Positions 13,176 to 24,150 of a stretch of DNA of 64,000 nucleotides are shown here, piece by piece; within the stretch, counting starts at the first letter, position 1; each line of letters starts with the position of its first letter. A model generated the notes under the pieces. The model was given only the letters and a program-made list of their open reading frames with translations, searched no databases and was not told the origin of the DNA. The DNA is from Sphagnum magellanicum. Its lineage: Eukaryota > Streptophyta > Sphagnopsida > Sphagnales > Sphagnaceae. The position numbers and the translations under genes were made by a program. The stretch is from positions 23,043,666 to 23,107,665 of the forward strand of contig CM038919.1 of NCBI GenBank assembly GCA_021904315.1. The letters run 5' to 3'.

Positions 13176-13557
13176 CGCAGCAACAGCACGTCGTGCTTCT
13201 TCTGTATGTACGGAGGCCCATTTTTCATGCTCGCAGCCGACTTTTCCTGAGAGAGACTATGAGACGGATGATGAAAACTGTTTTATATTGCACCATTTTT
13301 CGACGTCAAGAGCTTCTTGAACGGCTCTCGGAGGATTTCCTACTGGTATGTGGCAAGCAGCAGTTAAGTGTGTTGCCGTCTTGCTCCCGGGGTCATGTTG
13401 TGGATCCACCATCAAAGCGGGATTGTGGTATGTGTCCAACTCTTCAGAAGTACATATTTTTTCACTCGTAAATCGATATCAATGTCACACAAAGTTTCAC
13501 AAATCGAAATATAATACAATCTCGATCTCACGTTCTGTCATTGCCAACACAAGGTGA

Positions 13558-13914
13558 GTGTGGTTCATGACTGCAGGAACCAAAGAGACGACAACCGTGT
13601 CTGATATTGGCAAGCGCATAAAGAGTGAACCTGTTGTTTCTCCGAACACACCTACAACCGGTAGCATTGAAGATCCCGCGAAGACAAAATCATCGCTAAA
13701 AGTTTCACCTGTTATGGATATCAAACCCTCACCTGTTGGGGATATCAAACCTTCACCTGCGGGGGATATCAAGGCTTCACCAGATGCGGATATCGAAGAT
13801 TTACCTGGAACGGATATCAAAACTTCTGCAAAGAGCAATCCATGTTCAGAAGCTTCACCCATACTTCATGGTGCCGCCGTAAAAGATCCTGCAAGTGGCC
13901 CTGTAAGCAATTAG
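13558..13914 (+). CDS. Hypothetical ORF with a 10-residue D-I-K repeat
   Basis: 118 codons with an ATG or earlier start. The centre consists of about five repeats of the form SPxxDIKP (residues about 50-85), encoded by a 30-bp tandem repeat. Outside this it is rich in S, T, P and K, with no signal peptide, membrane segment or catalytic motif. The repeat would give a flexible charged linker if translated. It is not in copy B, so there is no comparison to test constraint. It could equally be a non-coding minisatellite that stays open because its unit is a multiple of three. Confidence 0.25.
   Translation: MWFMTAGTKETTTVSDIGKRIKSEPVVSPNTPTTGSIEDPAKTKSSLKVSPVMDIKPSPVGDIKPSPAGDIKASPDADIEDLPGTDIKTSAKSNPCSEASPILHGAAVKDPASGPVSN
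13697..13826 (+). repeat. 30-bp tandem minisatellite
   Basis: Units share GGATATCAAA and TTCACCTG-type halves. GATATC occurs at each unit, 30 bp apart. About four to five units, diverging toward the 3' end. Confidence 0.85.
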
Positions 13915-14534
13915 TCCCCCCCCATCCTTCTTTCTGGTAGTTTCAACAAATTTACCCTAAATCTTGACCGATCTCTAAACCACGTATGATTTTCATTGAT
14001 CATTATGGTGATTATGATCATTATCATTCAGACAAAACGTGATGCACGTTTGGCTGTGCAACGCCGGCAAGGAGGAAGCGTTTTTAGTAGACTTACTTTG
14101 TCCTTCGTAAGAAAATGAGCTGGGACGGGGGGTGTTTTGTCAAATACACAGGAAAAGAAAGCTAGTATAATCACAAACAGAACCAGTGGCAGTAAAGATG
14201 AGAGAGATGCAATCCTGAGAACAAGCAACATTTCTCTCAACCCGGAGCTGGAAAGTCTCAAGTCAGCCTCTCGAGGAAATAAGCGGGGCCAGTTGAAAGG
14301 GCAACTTACGGGGTTTGAATGCACTCTTTACTTGACCAGCAAAAAATTTGTGTGTCGGCACAAGGCAGCGATGAATTTCCAGGATTGTGGTGATGCGAGC
14401 CGGCAGAGCAGCATCATCCTTTCTACAGACATTAATGTTGAGCACCAGCATGTGGTTCATGAACCTCACTCTCATGGACCCCCCCCCCCCCCCCACCCCC
14501 CCTGAAAGGAAACTATCGAAAGCTTTTGAATTCA

Positions 14535-17143
14535 CCTATACATATGATCTGGGCAGTACGCCCATAAGGTCGCAGGCTGGAGGCTGTTTGACCACCAAAA
14601 GGAGACTGTAATGCCAGGTTTTTTTTATTGTAATGTCAGGCTTTTTTTTTTGACTTTTTTCATTTTTTGTTATTTTTTTACTGCTTGTAACTTTTGTAAA
14701 TTATTTTTTACTGTTTAGGGGGCAAGGTGAGTTGTTTTAGGGGTTTTGTTTTTTTTTCTCCTTCGTTTGACATGTGCAAGGAGGAAGGGAAGGGGGTTGA
14801 TTATAATTTAGATAAATTAATACGAATCAAATTCAACTCCCGGCGGATATCCTTCCAAGGTAGGAAAGCATCCGAAATCCACCTCCACAGGTTTTTTTTT
14901 GAAGGTATTTTTTTTTCCCCCCTCCAATTTTGTGACGTTATCATACTGGCATTCGTGTATAAGGAGATTTAGCCACGTCGGGGTACAGACAAGCTATTAA
15001 ATTTATTAAAAATCCTTTTATGCCTTGGTTACTTGGCTGAACAATAGGAGAATTTTATAGGATATTTGTTTTCCCAATTTTGGGCAGTTTGTAAGGGAAT
15101 ATTTGATTTTATTTTGGAAAAACTGCTAGAGAACATAAAATTGCGCGCAAAAAAAGAAGTTGGAGCCAGTATCAGCCTGCCAGAATATTTTTTTGTTCAA
15201 TTTTTTTTGACCAGAAATTCTGGCAATTTTTCTTACAAAAGATTTGTTTTTTGAATCTACATCGGGAACAAAAAACCGAAATAATCGCCTTCGGAAATAT
15301 ACATATATATTTAAAAGAATTGTAGGGAAAAAAAATAGGGGGCCCCGTCATAGTCCATCCAGGCGCTTCAAGTGTCCAACTTCTCACGAGTGTAACCAAT
15401 GGGAAGCTGGCACACCCCGTGGGGGGAGTGGTCTATTTTTCACAAATTCATTGTGGGGGGGGGGGGGATGTCATGAAAAGATTTATTAATTTCTTTGTTC
15501 AAGGTGGGTTTAGTATTAGATTGTGATTGTTTATTTTGATTTTTCTGTCTCCATCCTCTTGGCCCTTTGAACAAGGTTTAAAAGGCATTTTTTCCCCCTT
15601 TTTTTGGTCCTCCCCTCTTTTTCCGGAATCCTCATTTTTTCCCTTTTCCATATTCTTCTTCTTACCGAATGTTTCTTATCGTTTTTTTGTCGTATTTATA
15701 GGTTTTACTTATTCATTTATTTTTATTTATTTTTCTACTTTTTATCATTTATTTTTCTTTTCCTATTTTTTTCAATTTGTCGTAGTATATTTTCTTTATC
15801 CTTCGATCCTTTTCTCGGGTTTGCAAGAGGCAGGGAAGGAATAGCAAGGAACAAGTACAAGCAAGCTAGGAGAGAACAATTTATTTCATATATTTCTGAA
15901 AACCATCTTTACATTTTGAATTATCTAAGTGGGAGATTTTCCTCATCATCAGTGCTTATCGTAAGTCTCAGCCGGCAGAGAAGACACAGCTCTAATTTTT
16001 GGGCAATCGAAGAACCTTAAATGTTCCAAGTTTTTTTTTTCCGACCTGGGGGAGGTATGTACTTGGGTGGTAGGGGAGCGCACCTATCATATTATTGTTT
16101 TTGTGAAGGACATAGACTCGAGGAACTTCTTCATCTGCAAAATCTTATTTAGAAGCATTTCACTGTTTTTTTGAGGATTAAACCACGTGCAAGCATTTGA
16201 GACGGTTCTAAGGCTCACCAAGAGTGACCAAAATGGGCATGCCTTATTTTTGAAATCTTTTAATATGATGCCTAGATAACGTAGGGTCATAAAACAAAAA
16301 GTTAAGCGGTCTACAAATGAAGGGCGGACATTTGTCGAAGGTCAACGGACTGGAAAAAACCACGAGGAAAACGGATCGGAAGGTGAGCAAGGGCATGCAA
16401 CTCTTAAAAAGGTGTCATGTCATAGTTTAAAAAAACATGAAAAGGATATTGTAAAAGCGAAAAACACTTTACAGGCCTCATCAATAAAGGGCTAGGTCGG
16501 GCTTATTTTGGTGGAAAAGAGAATGGGAACGTAGAAAGGAGGAAACATTCGTGGGAAGCAAAAGGGGAAGGTAGGTCTAACCCAATCTAATGTCACGATG
16601 AAAGCGTCGATGGGCCCAGGGGGAGAACGTGGCATCATATGTCCGACCTGGGTGAAATGCTCCAAACTGGAAGACCATGAATTCGTGCCGTACTATCCAT
16701 AACCTCGTTAGAATCATGTCCGATCCTCGCGAAAACAATAAAGTGACAAACAACAAGGTACAGAAGTCTCGATCGGGGCATTACACTCATAAGGTCGCAG
16801 GCAATAAAGTGAGAAACAACAACGTACAGAACTCTCAATCCGGGCATAGCACTCATAAGGTCGTAGGCAATAAAGCGATAAACAACAACGTACAGAACTC
16901 TCGATCCGGGCATTACACTCATAAGGTCGCAAGCCGGAGGCTGTTTGACAAGAAGAAAAACCCAGTGTAATAATGCCAGGCTGTTTTAGTGCACACCCAA
17001 GTTTTTATTTTGGGACTTTTTTTTTCCACTTTTTGTTACTTTCTTTTGAGTACCGGCAAATATCGTAGCATAGCGAACATAAAAACAGTGATGAGAAGTG
17101 CAATCCATAAGTTTTGATTTGAAAAGTGGAAGGCTTTTACTAT
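14535..17143 (+). repeat. Large duplicated block, copy A, second part
   Basis: Collinear with 36826-40946 and, for 15092-15857, with 60458-61573. It begins at CCTATACATATGATCTGGG. Compared with copy B it lacks the solo LTR (39087-39917), an extra segment (37577-37862) and about 391 bp matching 38154-38544. The last of these is present in the third copy, so it is a deletion in A. T-rich ORFs at 15527-16020 read as poly-Phe and are not genes. Confidence 0.9.
16655..16936 (+). repeat. Head sequence plus three 66-bp tandem units
   Basis: A head beginning AATGCTCCAAACT (about 16655-16722) is followed by three units starting AATAAAG at 16737, 16803 and 16869, exactly 66 bp apart. Each ends in CATAAGGTCG. 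Then comes the GGCTGTTTGAC core (16939). The same head and three units occur at 40456-40737, and a head plus one degenerate unit at 62088-62240. Confidence 0.9.
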
Positions 17144-18678
17144 ACATATGATCTGGCCACTCCGCCCGCAGGGATGGGGGCTGGGGGCTGTTTGACCGCC
17201 AAAAAGGGTGCGTAGGGAAGGGCTGTTTTGGCGTAGTGGGGGGCTGTTTTTGTTGACTTTTTTCACTTTTTATTATTTTTTGTTACTTTTTTTACTGCTT
17301 GTAACTTTTATAAGTTACTTTTTACTGTTGAAACAGGGGTAAAGTTTGTTACTTTTTGTTATTTTTTTTACTGTTTGTAATTTTCATAAATTATTTTTTA
17401 CTATTGAGAAAGGCCAGGGTTTATATTTTATTCATTGTGTGAGGGGGAAAGGGTGCACCTTGATTTTTTTCCTTTTTTTTTTTGACTGTTGAGGGGGAGG
17501 GGGGTGGAGGTTAATGTTTTTTTTTCCTTTCATTGGAATGTGGAAGGAGGAGGGGAGAAAGGGGTTAATAGGGTTTTCTGGAAATGTTTTTTTCATTGTG
17601 GAGAGGGTAAGGGGTTTTTTTTTTGCACAAATTGATTATGGGGGTAGGGGTCGGTTGAAACACACCGGCCTGCAACAAAAAAGGTGCACCTTCATATTTA
17701 TTTTTTATTTTTTTATTTTTTATTGTTGAGGGGGAGGGGGGGTGGAGGTATGGAGTTTTTTTTAGGGTCCCTTCATTCGAAATGTGGAAGAAGGAGGGGG
17801 GAAGGGGGTTACTTTTTTTTAATCCTTTTTTCATTATTGAGTGGCTAGGGAAGAGGAAGGGGTTGATTTTTTTTTTACAAATTCATAATGGGAGGGGGTG
17901 CTGGTAGTTGAAAATAGCCATTTTTAGAATACTAGGCATTCATGGTCTTTGATTCTTTAGTTTTTATTTTTTTTTGTTTTCGACCAGATGTCATCATTAC
18001 CATTTACCTAATAGGCCGTGAAGTCCTTTTAGATGGGCATTTTTTCCCCTTATTTCCATCCTCCCTTTTTTTACCCTAATTTTCATTTTTTTGTTTTTTT
18101 TTTGTTGTTTTTTTTTATATTTTTCTTTTCTTCTTCTTACTCAATGTTTTTTTTTTTTTTTTTAAAATTTTTTTTATGGTATTTCCTAGTTTTACATTTT
18201 TTTTTATTTCTTTATATTTTACTTGTTTTATCTTTGTTCCTTTTTAATATCATTTTTTTCATTATTTTTTTCAAGTTGTGCTAAATTTATTTATTTTATT
18301 CATAATCGAACGAATAGGCGTTCCATATGCATTTAAAACTATGGCTAAGGCCTTGTAATGGGACCACATTCCAGTTGGAGCACTTTTTGGGGGAGGGAAA
18401 GGGGGTTGATGTTTCTTACAAGTTCATTACGGGGGGTGGGGTTAAGGTTGGTTTAATTTGTTTTATCTTAACTAAAATAAACTAACCTAAACTTGCCTAA
18501 TTAAATTCAACCCGATTAAGTTAATTTAAAGTTAGTTAAACTAACCTAAAATAAATTAAAACTAATATAATTTTAAAAAAATTAACAAAATTTTGGTACA
18601 CAAATAATATGCACCAAATTTTTTCGGCAACCATAAGGCCTATTAATAAATGAAAAATGAGGAAGTACCCCTATTTGA
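17144..18678 (+). repeat. T-rich and G-rich module copies
   Basis: A second core (17186) of the variant starting TATACATATGATCTGGCC, also seen at 44698, is followed by TTACTTTTT stretches and GGGGGAGGGGGG-type blocks. From about 17980 to 18300 it is nearly pure T-rich sequence. 18450-18600 (ACTAACCTAAA motifs) recurs at about 59070-59215. No genes. Confidence 0.7.
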
Positions 18679-20665
18679 ATTTCGAAATGAGAGTAAGGAA
18701 TTTTGATTTCAAAAGATTTCAATGACATGAGTTACGAGCCAATAAAAATGGTTGAAAATAGCCATTTTCAAAATAAATGGCACTCGTGGGCCTTAATCCA
18801 TTAATGTTTCTTTTTTTCCTTGGATGTCATCACTACCATCTACCTAATAGTTTGGGAAGTCCTCTTAGACAGACATTTAAATTAATGTTGGCTTGACAAT
18901 ATTTTCAGACCGAATCCATTTGGAGCCAAATTTTGTGTATGACACGCTGAGGCGCTTGAGTACCGGAGGGTTTAGGGTCCAACAGGAAGAAGGGAAAAAC
19001 CCGAAGTTTGTAAGGGGTTCAAGGTTGAGTGGGGGCCTTGATTCAAGGAATCCTTAAACGATCCATTAAGATTCAAGGAATCCGTTTCACTTGAGCATCA
19101 ATTTAATGTGATTAAATTACATGCATTGAGGTGAGGAGAAGAGAGCTCGCCAACAAGTTTGGTGACCAATCAGCCAACCAAATTGTCAACGAGCACCGAG
19201 CAAAACCCGGTCCCCACAAACATTGCCTAACCAAACAGCTAAAAAACAATGTTCATGGGGCCTCCCCTAATAACCTCAAAAATTATGCATGCAACTGAGC
19301 TCCTGTTGAAATGGATTCCTAGATTTATTCATTATAATATTTTTTTTTCCGACAACCGTCAGAACCAACCAGTAAATGTAATAAGATAACTGTGAGATCA
19401 AGAACAAACCGAAAATCATGGCCGCACAAACATTCACAAGGCATTTACAGATTCACTAAAATTTGAGGAATCCATTTCATTTGAACATCGATTTGGTGTG
19501 ATTAAATTACATGCATTGAGGTCAGGAAAAGAGAGCTCGCCAACAAGTTCGGTGACCAATCAGCCGACCAAATTATCAACGAGCACTGAGCAAAACCCGG
19601 CCCCCACAAACATTGCCTAACCAAACAGCTAAAAAACAATGTTCATGGAGCCTCCCCTAATAACCTCAAAAATTATGCATGCAACTGAGCTCCTGTTGAA
19701 ATGGATTCCTAGATTTATTCATTATAATTTTTTTTTTTCCAAAAACCGTTAGAACCAACCAGTAAATGTAATAAGATAATTATGAGATGAAGAACAAATC
19801 AAGAATCATGTGCCCACAAACATTCACAGGGCATTTACAGATCCACTAAAATTCGAAGAATCCATTTCACTTGAGCATCGATTTGATGTGATTAAATTAT
19901 ATGCATTGAGATCAGGAGAAGAGAGCTTGCCAACAAGTTTGGTGACTAATTAGCTGACCGAATTGTCGACGAGCACCAAGTAAAACTCGGCCCTCATAAA
20001 CATTGCCTAACTAAACAGCTAAAAAACAATGTTCATGGGGCCTCCTCTAATAACCTCAAAAATTATGCATGTAACTGAGCTCCTGTTAAAATGGATTCCT
20101 AGATTTATTCATTATAATTTATTTTTTTCGACAACCTTGAGAATCAACCAGTAAATGCAATAAGATAACTACGAGATGAAGAACAAACCAAGAATCATGT
20201 GTGCACAGACATTCACATGACATTTACAAGCACTTATGGGCCTTTACAAACACTTCAAATGACAAAGCAAAGGTCATTCACACAATGTAAACCTTAAAAC
20301 TTACCAACTATCTAGAAAGAACATAAAAGAAAAGCAAAAAGATATAACAGCACGTCCAGTATCACAAATACTTACCCGATCTCACAAGTGTCGATACTTC
20401 GGCATCCCAGAACCAGTGCAACTCGGGGAGAATAAATGTCTCCACTCCCCTCTCTACAAAGCTTGCTGCCGGTATCTTAATATGAACACCCAATAAACTA
20501 ACGCATTTGCATGTGCTCGCACGAGGGGATGCTGTAAAATTGAGTAATTAGCAGATAATAATAAAAGCATAGTGGAATACCTTGGTTCATGTCCATCACA
20601 AAAGAACAAAGATGCACGCCTCAACAAAACTACTCTGCCCGTAGTCTGAAAATCTACCCGCTCAC
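18679..20665. repeat. Second duplicated block, three-unit version
   Basis: Matches 46655-48251. The size difference is about one 390-bp satellite unit. The block ends at CTACCCGCTCAC. A minus-strand open segment in both copies (about 20665-20580 and 48250-48170) reads VVLLRRASLFF then DGHEPR before a GTATTC donor-like site. I do not recognise it. Confidence 0.9.
19081..20250. repeat. 390-bp satellite, three units
   Basis: The unit start TCCATTTCA (TCCGTTTCA in the first) recurs at 19081, 19471 and 19861, exactly 390 bp apart. Each unit contains AAACAGCTAAAAAACAATG and ATTATGCATG. The paralogous block at 47056-47835 has two units. Confidence 0.95.
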
Positions 20666-20806
20666 CACAGCATCTCACGAACAGCTGGCCTTGCACAACT
20701 CTCTTCCTAGAACACTTTATTTTACAACATAAGGGGCATAGACCTTGACGAGAAGGTTAGGACCAGGGCGGAAAAGAAATTAAACGCAAGGATAATTCAC
20801 ACTCAC

Positions 20807-20914
20807 AGAAAACGGGTTCACTTCATACTCATCAAAAGGATCAGAGTCGTATCGACTTGCCATCACTAGAAACCCTGTGCTCTTCCCCCATCCTCCAGAT
20901 CACCAGATCCACTC
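20807..20914 (-). pseudogene. SCAMP first coding exon, orphaned
   Basis: Secretory carrier-associated membrane proteins are four-span proteins of the trans-Golgi, endosomes and plasma membrane. Plant members begin M-A-x-R-Y-D-x-N/D-P-F-D/E-x-x-E-V-N-P-F. Here the minus strand reads MASRYDSDPFDEYEVNPFS (ATG at 20863) and then meets a GTGAGT donor at 20806. A 5'UTR segment joins a TTTTTTTCAG acceptor just above 20914, and plant SCAMP genes often have a 5'UTR intron. A possible next mini-exon coding PAVRE lies at about 20690-20666, but it is out of phase by my reading. No NPF-rich linker, coiled coil or membrane spans follow. The expected position is occupied by the duplicated satellite block from 20665 downward. 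Exon identity is good; loss of the rest is inferred. Confidence 0.7.
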
Positions 20915-21121
20915 CTGAAAAAAAATAAAAATCAAATGGAAGCTGAAAACCATGAAACAAGAACCCTAGTGAACCCTGGCCCAGCTGGCAATTTTGAAAT
21001 CTGCAAATATTGTGACATCAATCCACTTTCGTGAAGCCAATAGCTTGCCATAAAAGAATAAACCTATGCACCTTAGACAACATCACAAGTGCCCATAAGC
21101 CCAAACAGATTCATCGGCCAA

Positions 21122-21460
21122 TTACCTAATTTGGCAGATGCACACCAGCGCCATCAGGAAACAAGTCGGCAAGCAAAGCATCAGGATCACCCCTCCATAC
21201 GATGCTCCCTCAATGCCAGCACAAAGAACATCGATCTCGGCGAGGAACTCAAACCGCAAGGCTAGCAACTCGCTCGTTTTCTGTTCGTTGTAAAAAATCG
21301 AAACAATTACAGCCAGGGCACGAGGCTGATAAATGTTATCTTCTTCCACAATTTCTTTTTCATGAGTTATTTTGACCCGCTTCTGCCATCTTCGGAAGTC
21401 ATCATCATCTTCAGGCACTTCTTCTTCAGGCTTCACATCATCAGTTCCCGCACCTGTCAT
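21122..21460 (-). CDS. Hypothetical acidic protein exon
   Basis: A 112-codon minus-strand frame, with ATG at 21460 just after a TTTCAG acceptor-like site. The N-terminal third is very acidic (residues about 7-20, many E and D), then basic (RRWQKRVK). The last 25 residues are hydrophobic (GVILMLCLPTCFLMALV) and could form a membrane span. A GTAATT donor-like site directly overlaps the stop, so the true C-terminus may be spliced differently. An overlapping frame there reads DPDALLADLFPDGAGVHLPN, which also looks protein-like and suggests an exon junction inside the ORF. Family unknown. It lies upstream of the SCAMP exon on the same strand, separated by about 200 bp. Confidence 0.35.
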   Translation of the reverse strand: MTGAGTDDVKPEEEVPEDDDDFRRWQKRVKITHEKEIVEEDNIYQPRALAVIVSIFYNEQKTSELLALRFEFLAEIDVLCAGIEGASYGGVILMLCLPTCFLMALVCICQIR

Positions 21461-23479
21461 TCCTGAAACCCATCAGTAGCACAGCAGAAGCAAGTATGCC
21501 AAGCATATTCTCGAACTCATAAACCCTATATCTCGAAAACTTCTGAACCGCCCCCCCTCCCACCCTAAACGCTATTGGGCACAAACCGCCGTCCGGGCCC
21601 TACGGCCAGGGATTCGAGCACAGAGACTCACTGCCAGACATGACCCTAGGTCGAAACGTACCAGCAGAATGGATGTTCATATCGGCGGAGGATTATGTCG
21701 GAACATGGACCCCATACACAACAAGCAAGGTAATAAAATCACAAAATTCCTTTGTTCGGCCAGAAACATGGAACGAGAAAAAACAGGGGTCCTGCAGCAG
21801 AAAACCAGTAAGAGCAGGAGGTTTATGTCATACGGAGTACAATCGTAAAGTCCGGCCACAAACAATGACGGCGGAAGAACTCTATGCTCAATCCGAGGTA
21901 TTGTATTTCTTCTTCAGGGACTGCCACAACAAGCATCGAGATCATTCATGCTCTTGCCAGTTCAAACCTCAAATTGAAAGGAACGGGAAAGAAATAATCT
22001 CGGGGAATGCCGGGTGCATGATGGTCAGGAAGTAAGATTTATCGGACCCGTCGAGATGGACCCCATCGCAAATGCTAGCAGGATCACCAGCACAAACCGA
22101 GTCTTGCACACAGACCTCGAGCAGGAAAAGCAAGGTAACCCCTCAGGAACCCTAATGCTAGCAAGGAGCGGGATGCTGCCACGGGAGGTATGGAACAAAA
22201 CGTTGAAAAAGGGAACAAAAAAAACATAAGGTTACAACAGGGGGTTGAATTGCTCGGAACACCCTTGCCTGCGGTAACAGTTTCGTCTACGGTCATAGAT
22301 TTACCGAAGGTGCAAAGGCAAATGTCCCAGAAAAAAACCTGGGCTAAACCCTAAACCTAATGCAAAGAAAAAATTAAAAATATTATTACCAGTTCTGATG
22401 ATGATTTCAAGAAAACAAAAAAAATGATTTTCAAGTAATTATATTTTTATTAAAATTCGTGAAAAATCTTCTATCCTCACTAGTGACTGACCTAGACACT
22501 TTGAATTCTTTTTTTAAAATTTAAATTCTCGTATTTATTCCTTGATAATACATAGCTATTACAGTAGACATGTATTTTTATTCGCAACTTCAAATAATAT
22601 TTTTTTAAAGTACAATAAATATACGCCCTACTACATAGGTACCTACTACCTAGTGCCCTTCTTCTTTATCTTTTTGGCGGGATGCGTTTCCTAGACTTAT
22701 ATAATAAGTACCTTCCTACTTAGCTAGGTACCTCCTTCCCTACCCACCTACCCGCCTGCCTACCTACCTACTTATCTTTTTCTTTCAACTCAGTGGCCTT
22801 CCTAGAAATTGCCTGATATTATTATTATTATTATTAGGTATTTTATTTTCTTCGCCTGAATTCAGCGTCTTTGACTTTTCCCCTCCGTTAATAATTTATT
22901 ATTTTGACATTTTCATTTAATAAAAACAAATTCAGTCAATAAATAACTATTTTTTATTTTCTAAAAATCTTTTGACTTTTTCCTCGCAACGATAATATTT
23001 GCTACCCACTTTATTTATTAACTTATTTAGTACCGGGTTTGTCCATTTATTTGTTTACCCAAGCGCAGGTGCAGACGCAATTTTTTTAATGTAAAAATCT
23101 CAGAAATAGCCATAGGATGAGGCCACCACCGAAATATGTTTGGAATATGGGGGCCTCTCATAACATAGAAGTCGAAACATGGTTCCTTCCCAAAATAAAA
23201 ACATGTTTTGTGATGTTTCATTTTGACCCTTCCCCCTTCTTTCGTACAATTTATATACATGGAAGTTGATCGAAGCAAACAACGTAACGATAAAAAATGA
23301 AAGGTTATTGATAATGCCTTACGAAATACAGGGGGAACATAGAGACACCTGCCCCCCTCCGGAAAGAAACTATAGGCTTCATGAAAATCATGACGTTTTT
23401 TTTTTTTAAAAAAGGTATTTGAAATAACCAGGGTGGATGGATGGTTCTTTGATTTTTTTAAAATTATTTTTCTCAAAGA
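21461..23479. other. Unassigned stretch with simple repeats
   Basis: A 131-codon + ORF (21640-22035) is Arg/Lys/Cys-rich without family motifs and is left unassigned. 22640-22790 is rich in TACC/CTAC tetranucleotides, and 22823-22840 is an ATT run. The rest is AT-rich without recognised genes. Confidence 0.4.
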
Positions 23480-24150
23480 ACTAGAACCAACGGTTCTTTC
23501 ACAAATTCAAAGATCTGCACAACTCTGTTAATAACTAACCCCTAGTCTCTTCTTCTTCTTTGGGAACCTGGAACCGGCGGGTAGATTCGGGTATATGTAT
23601 TTCTTAACTGTATGAAATTAAAAAAACCGGTTCTGACCCTTCACGGCTAGGCTAGTTCTCAAAAAAATCATACAACTGGATTTGACCCCTTAACTGGGGT
23701 TCTCAAAAAATCAAAAAATCAAAAATCAAAGAACCTATCGTAGACAACGGGATATTTGCCAGTTCTTTCATCAGAACTACCCAGACTACTTTCAATTTTG
23801 GAACTATTAAAGAACCAGAACCAAAGGCTCCTTTGAACTATGATTTTTTTTTTAAAACCCAGAACCAAAGGTTCTTTTGTCTTGTGAATAAATTAAATAC
23901 CCGGAACAAAAGGTTCTTTGATTTGCGAATAATTCAAAAACCCAGAACCAACAGTTCTTTTGATTTGTGAATAAATTAAACACCCAGAACTAAAGGTACT
24001 TTGATTTGCAAACATGTTAAAAACCCGCAATCAAAGGTTCTTGGATTTGTGAAAATATGTATATGAAAAACCTGCGACCAAAGGTTCTTTGATTTGTGGA
24101 TGTATTAAAAACCCAGAAACAGAGGTTCTTTGATTTGTGAGTATACTCAA
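23480..24150. repeat. Minisatellite with AGAACC-n-GGTTCT palindromes
   Basis: Units of about 45-55 bp each carry CCCAGAACC-AAA-GGTTCTTTG followed by ATTTGTGAAT-type spacers and AAAAACCC. The regular part is about 23855-24145 with six to seven units. Looser copies of the palindromic core extend back to about 23480. Each core can fold on itself (GAACC/GGTTC around a 3-nt loop). Confidence 0.85.

Larger units (their letters stand above)
13176..14534. other. Segment unique to copy A
   Basis: Replaces the unrelated 35619-36825 of copy B between two shared blocks. Several + strand ORFs lie here (13052-13471 crosses the border; 13558-13914; 14137-14505). None resembles a family I know. A C-run/CCCCCCACC stretch at about 14480-14503 ends the segment. 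Confidence 0.5.

Noticed and set aside
16737..16934. CRISPR-like look of the 66-bp array
   Set aside because: Whole units repeat without unique spacers, in a eukaryotic intron- and LINE-bearing context.
15527..18284. Phe/Ile-rich + strand ORFs
   Set aside because: Low-complexity T-rich DNA; no membrane-protein family pattern.
21640..22035. 131-codon + strand ORF
   Set aside because: No homology, no domain features, no second copy to test constraint.
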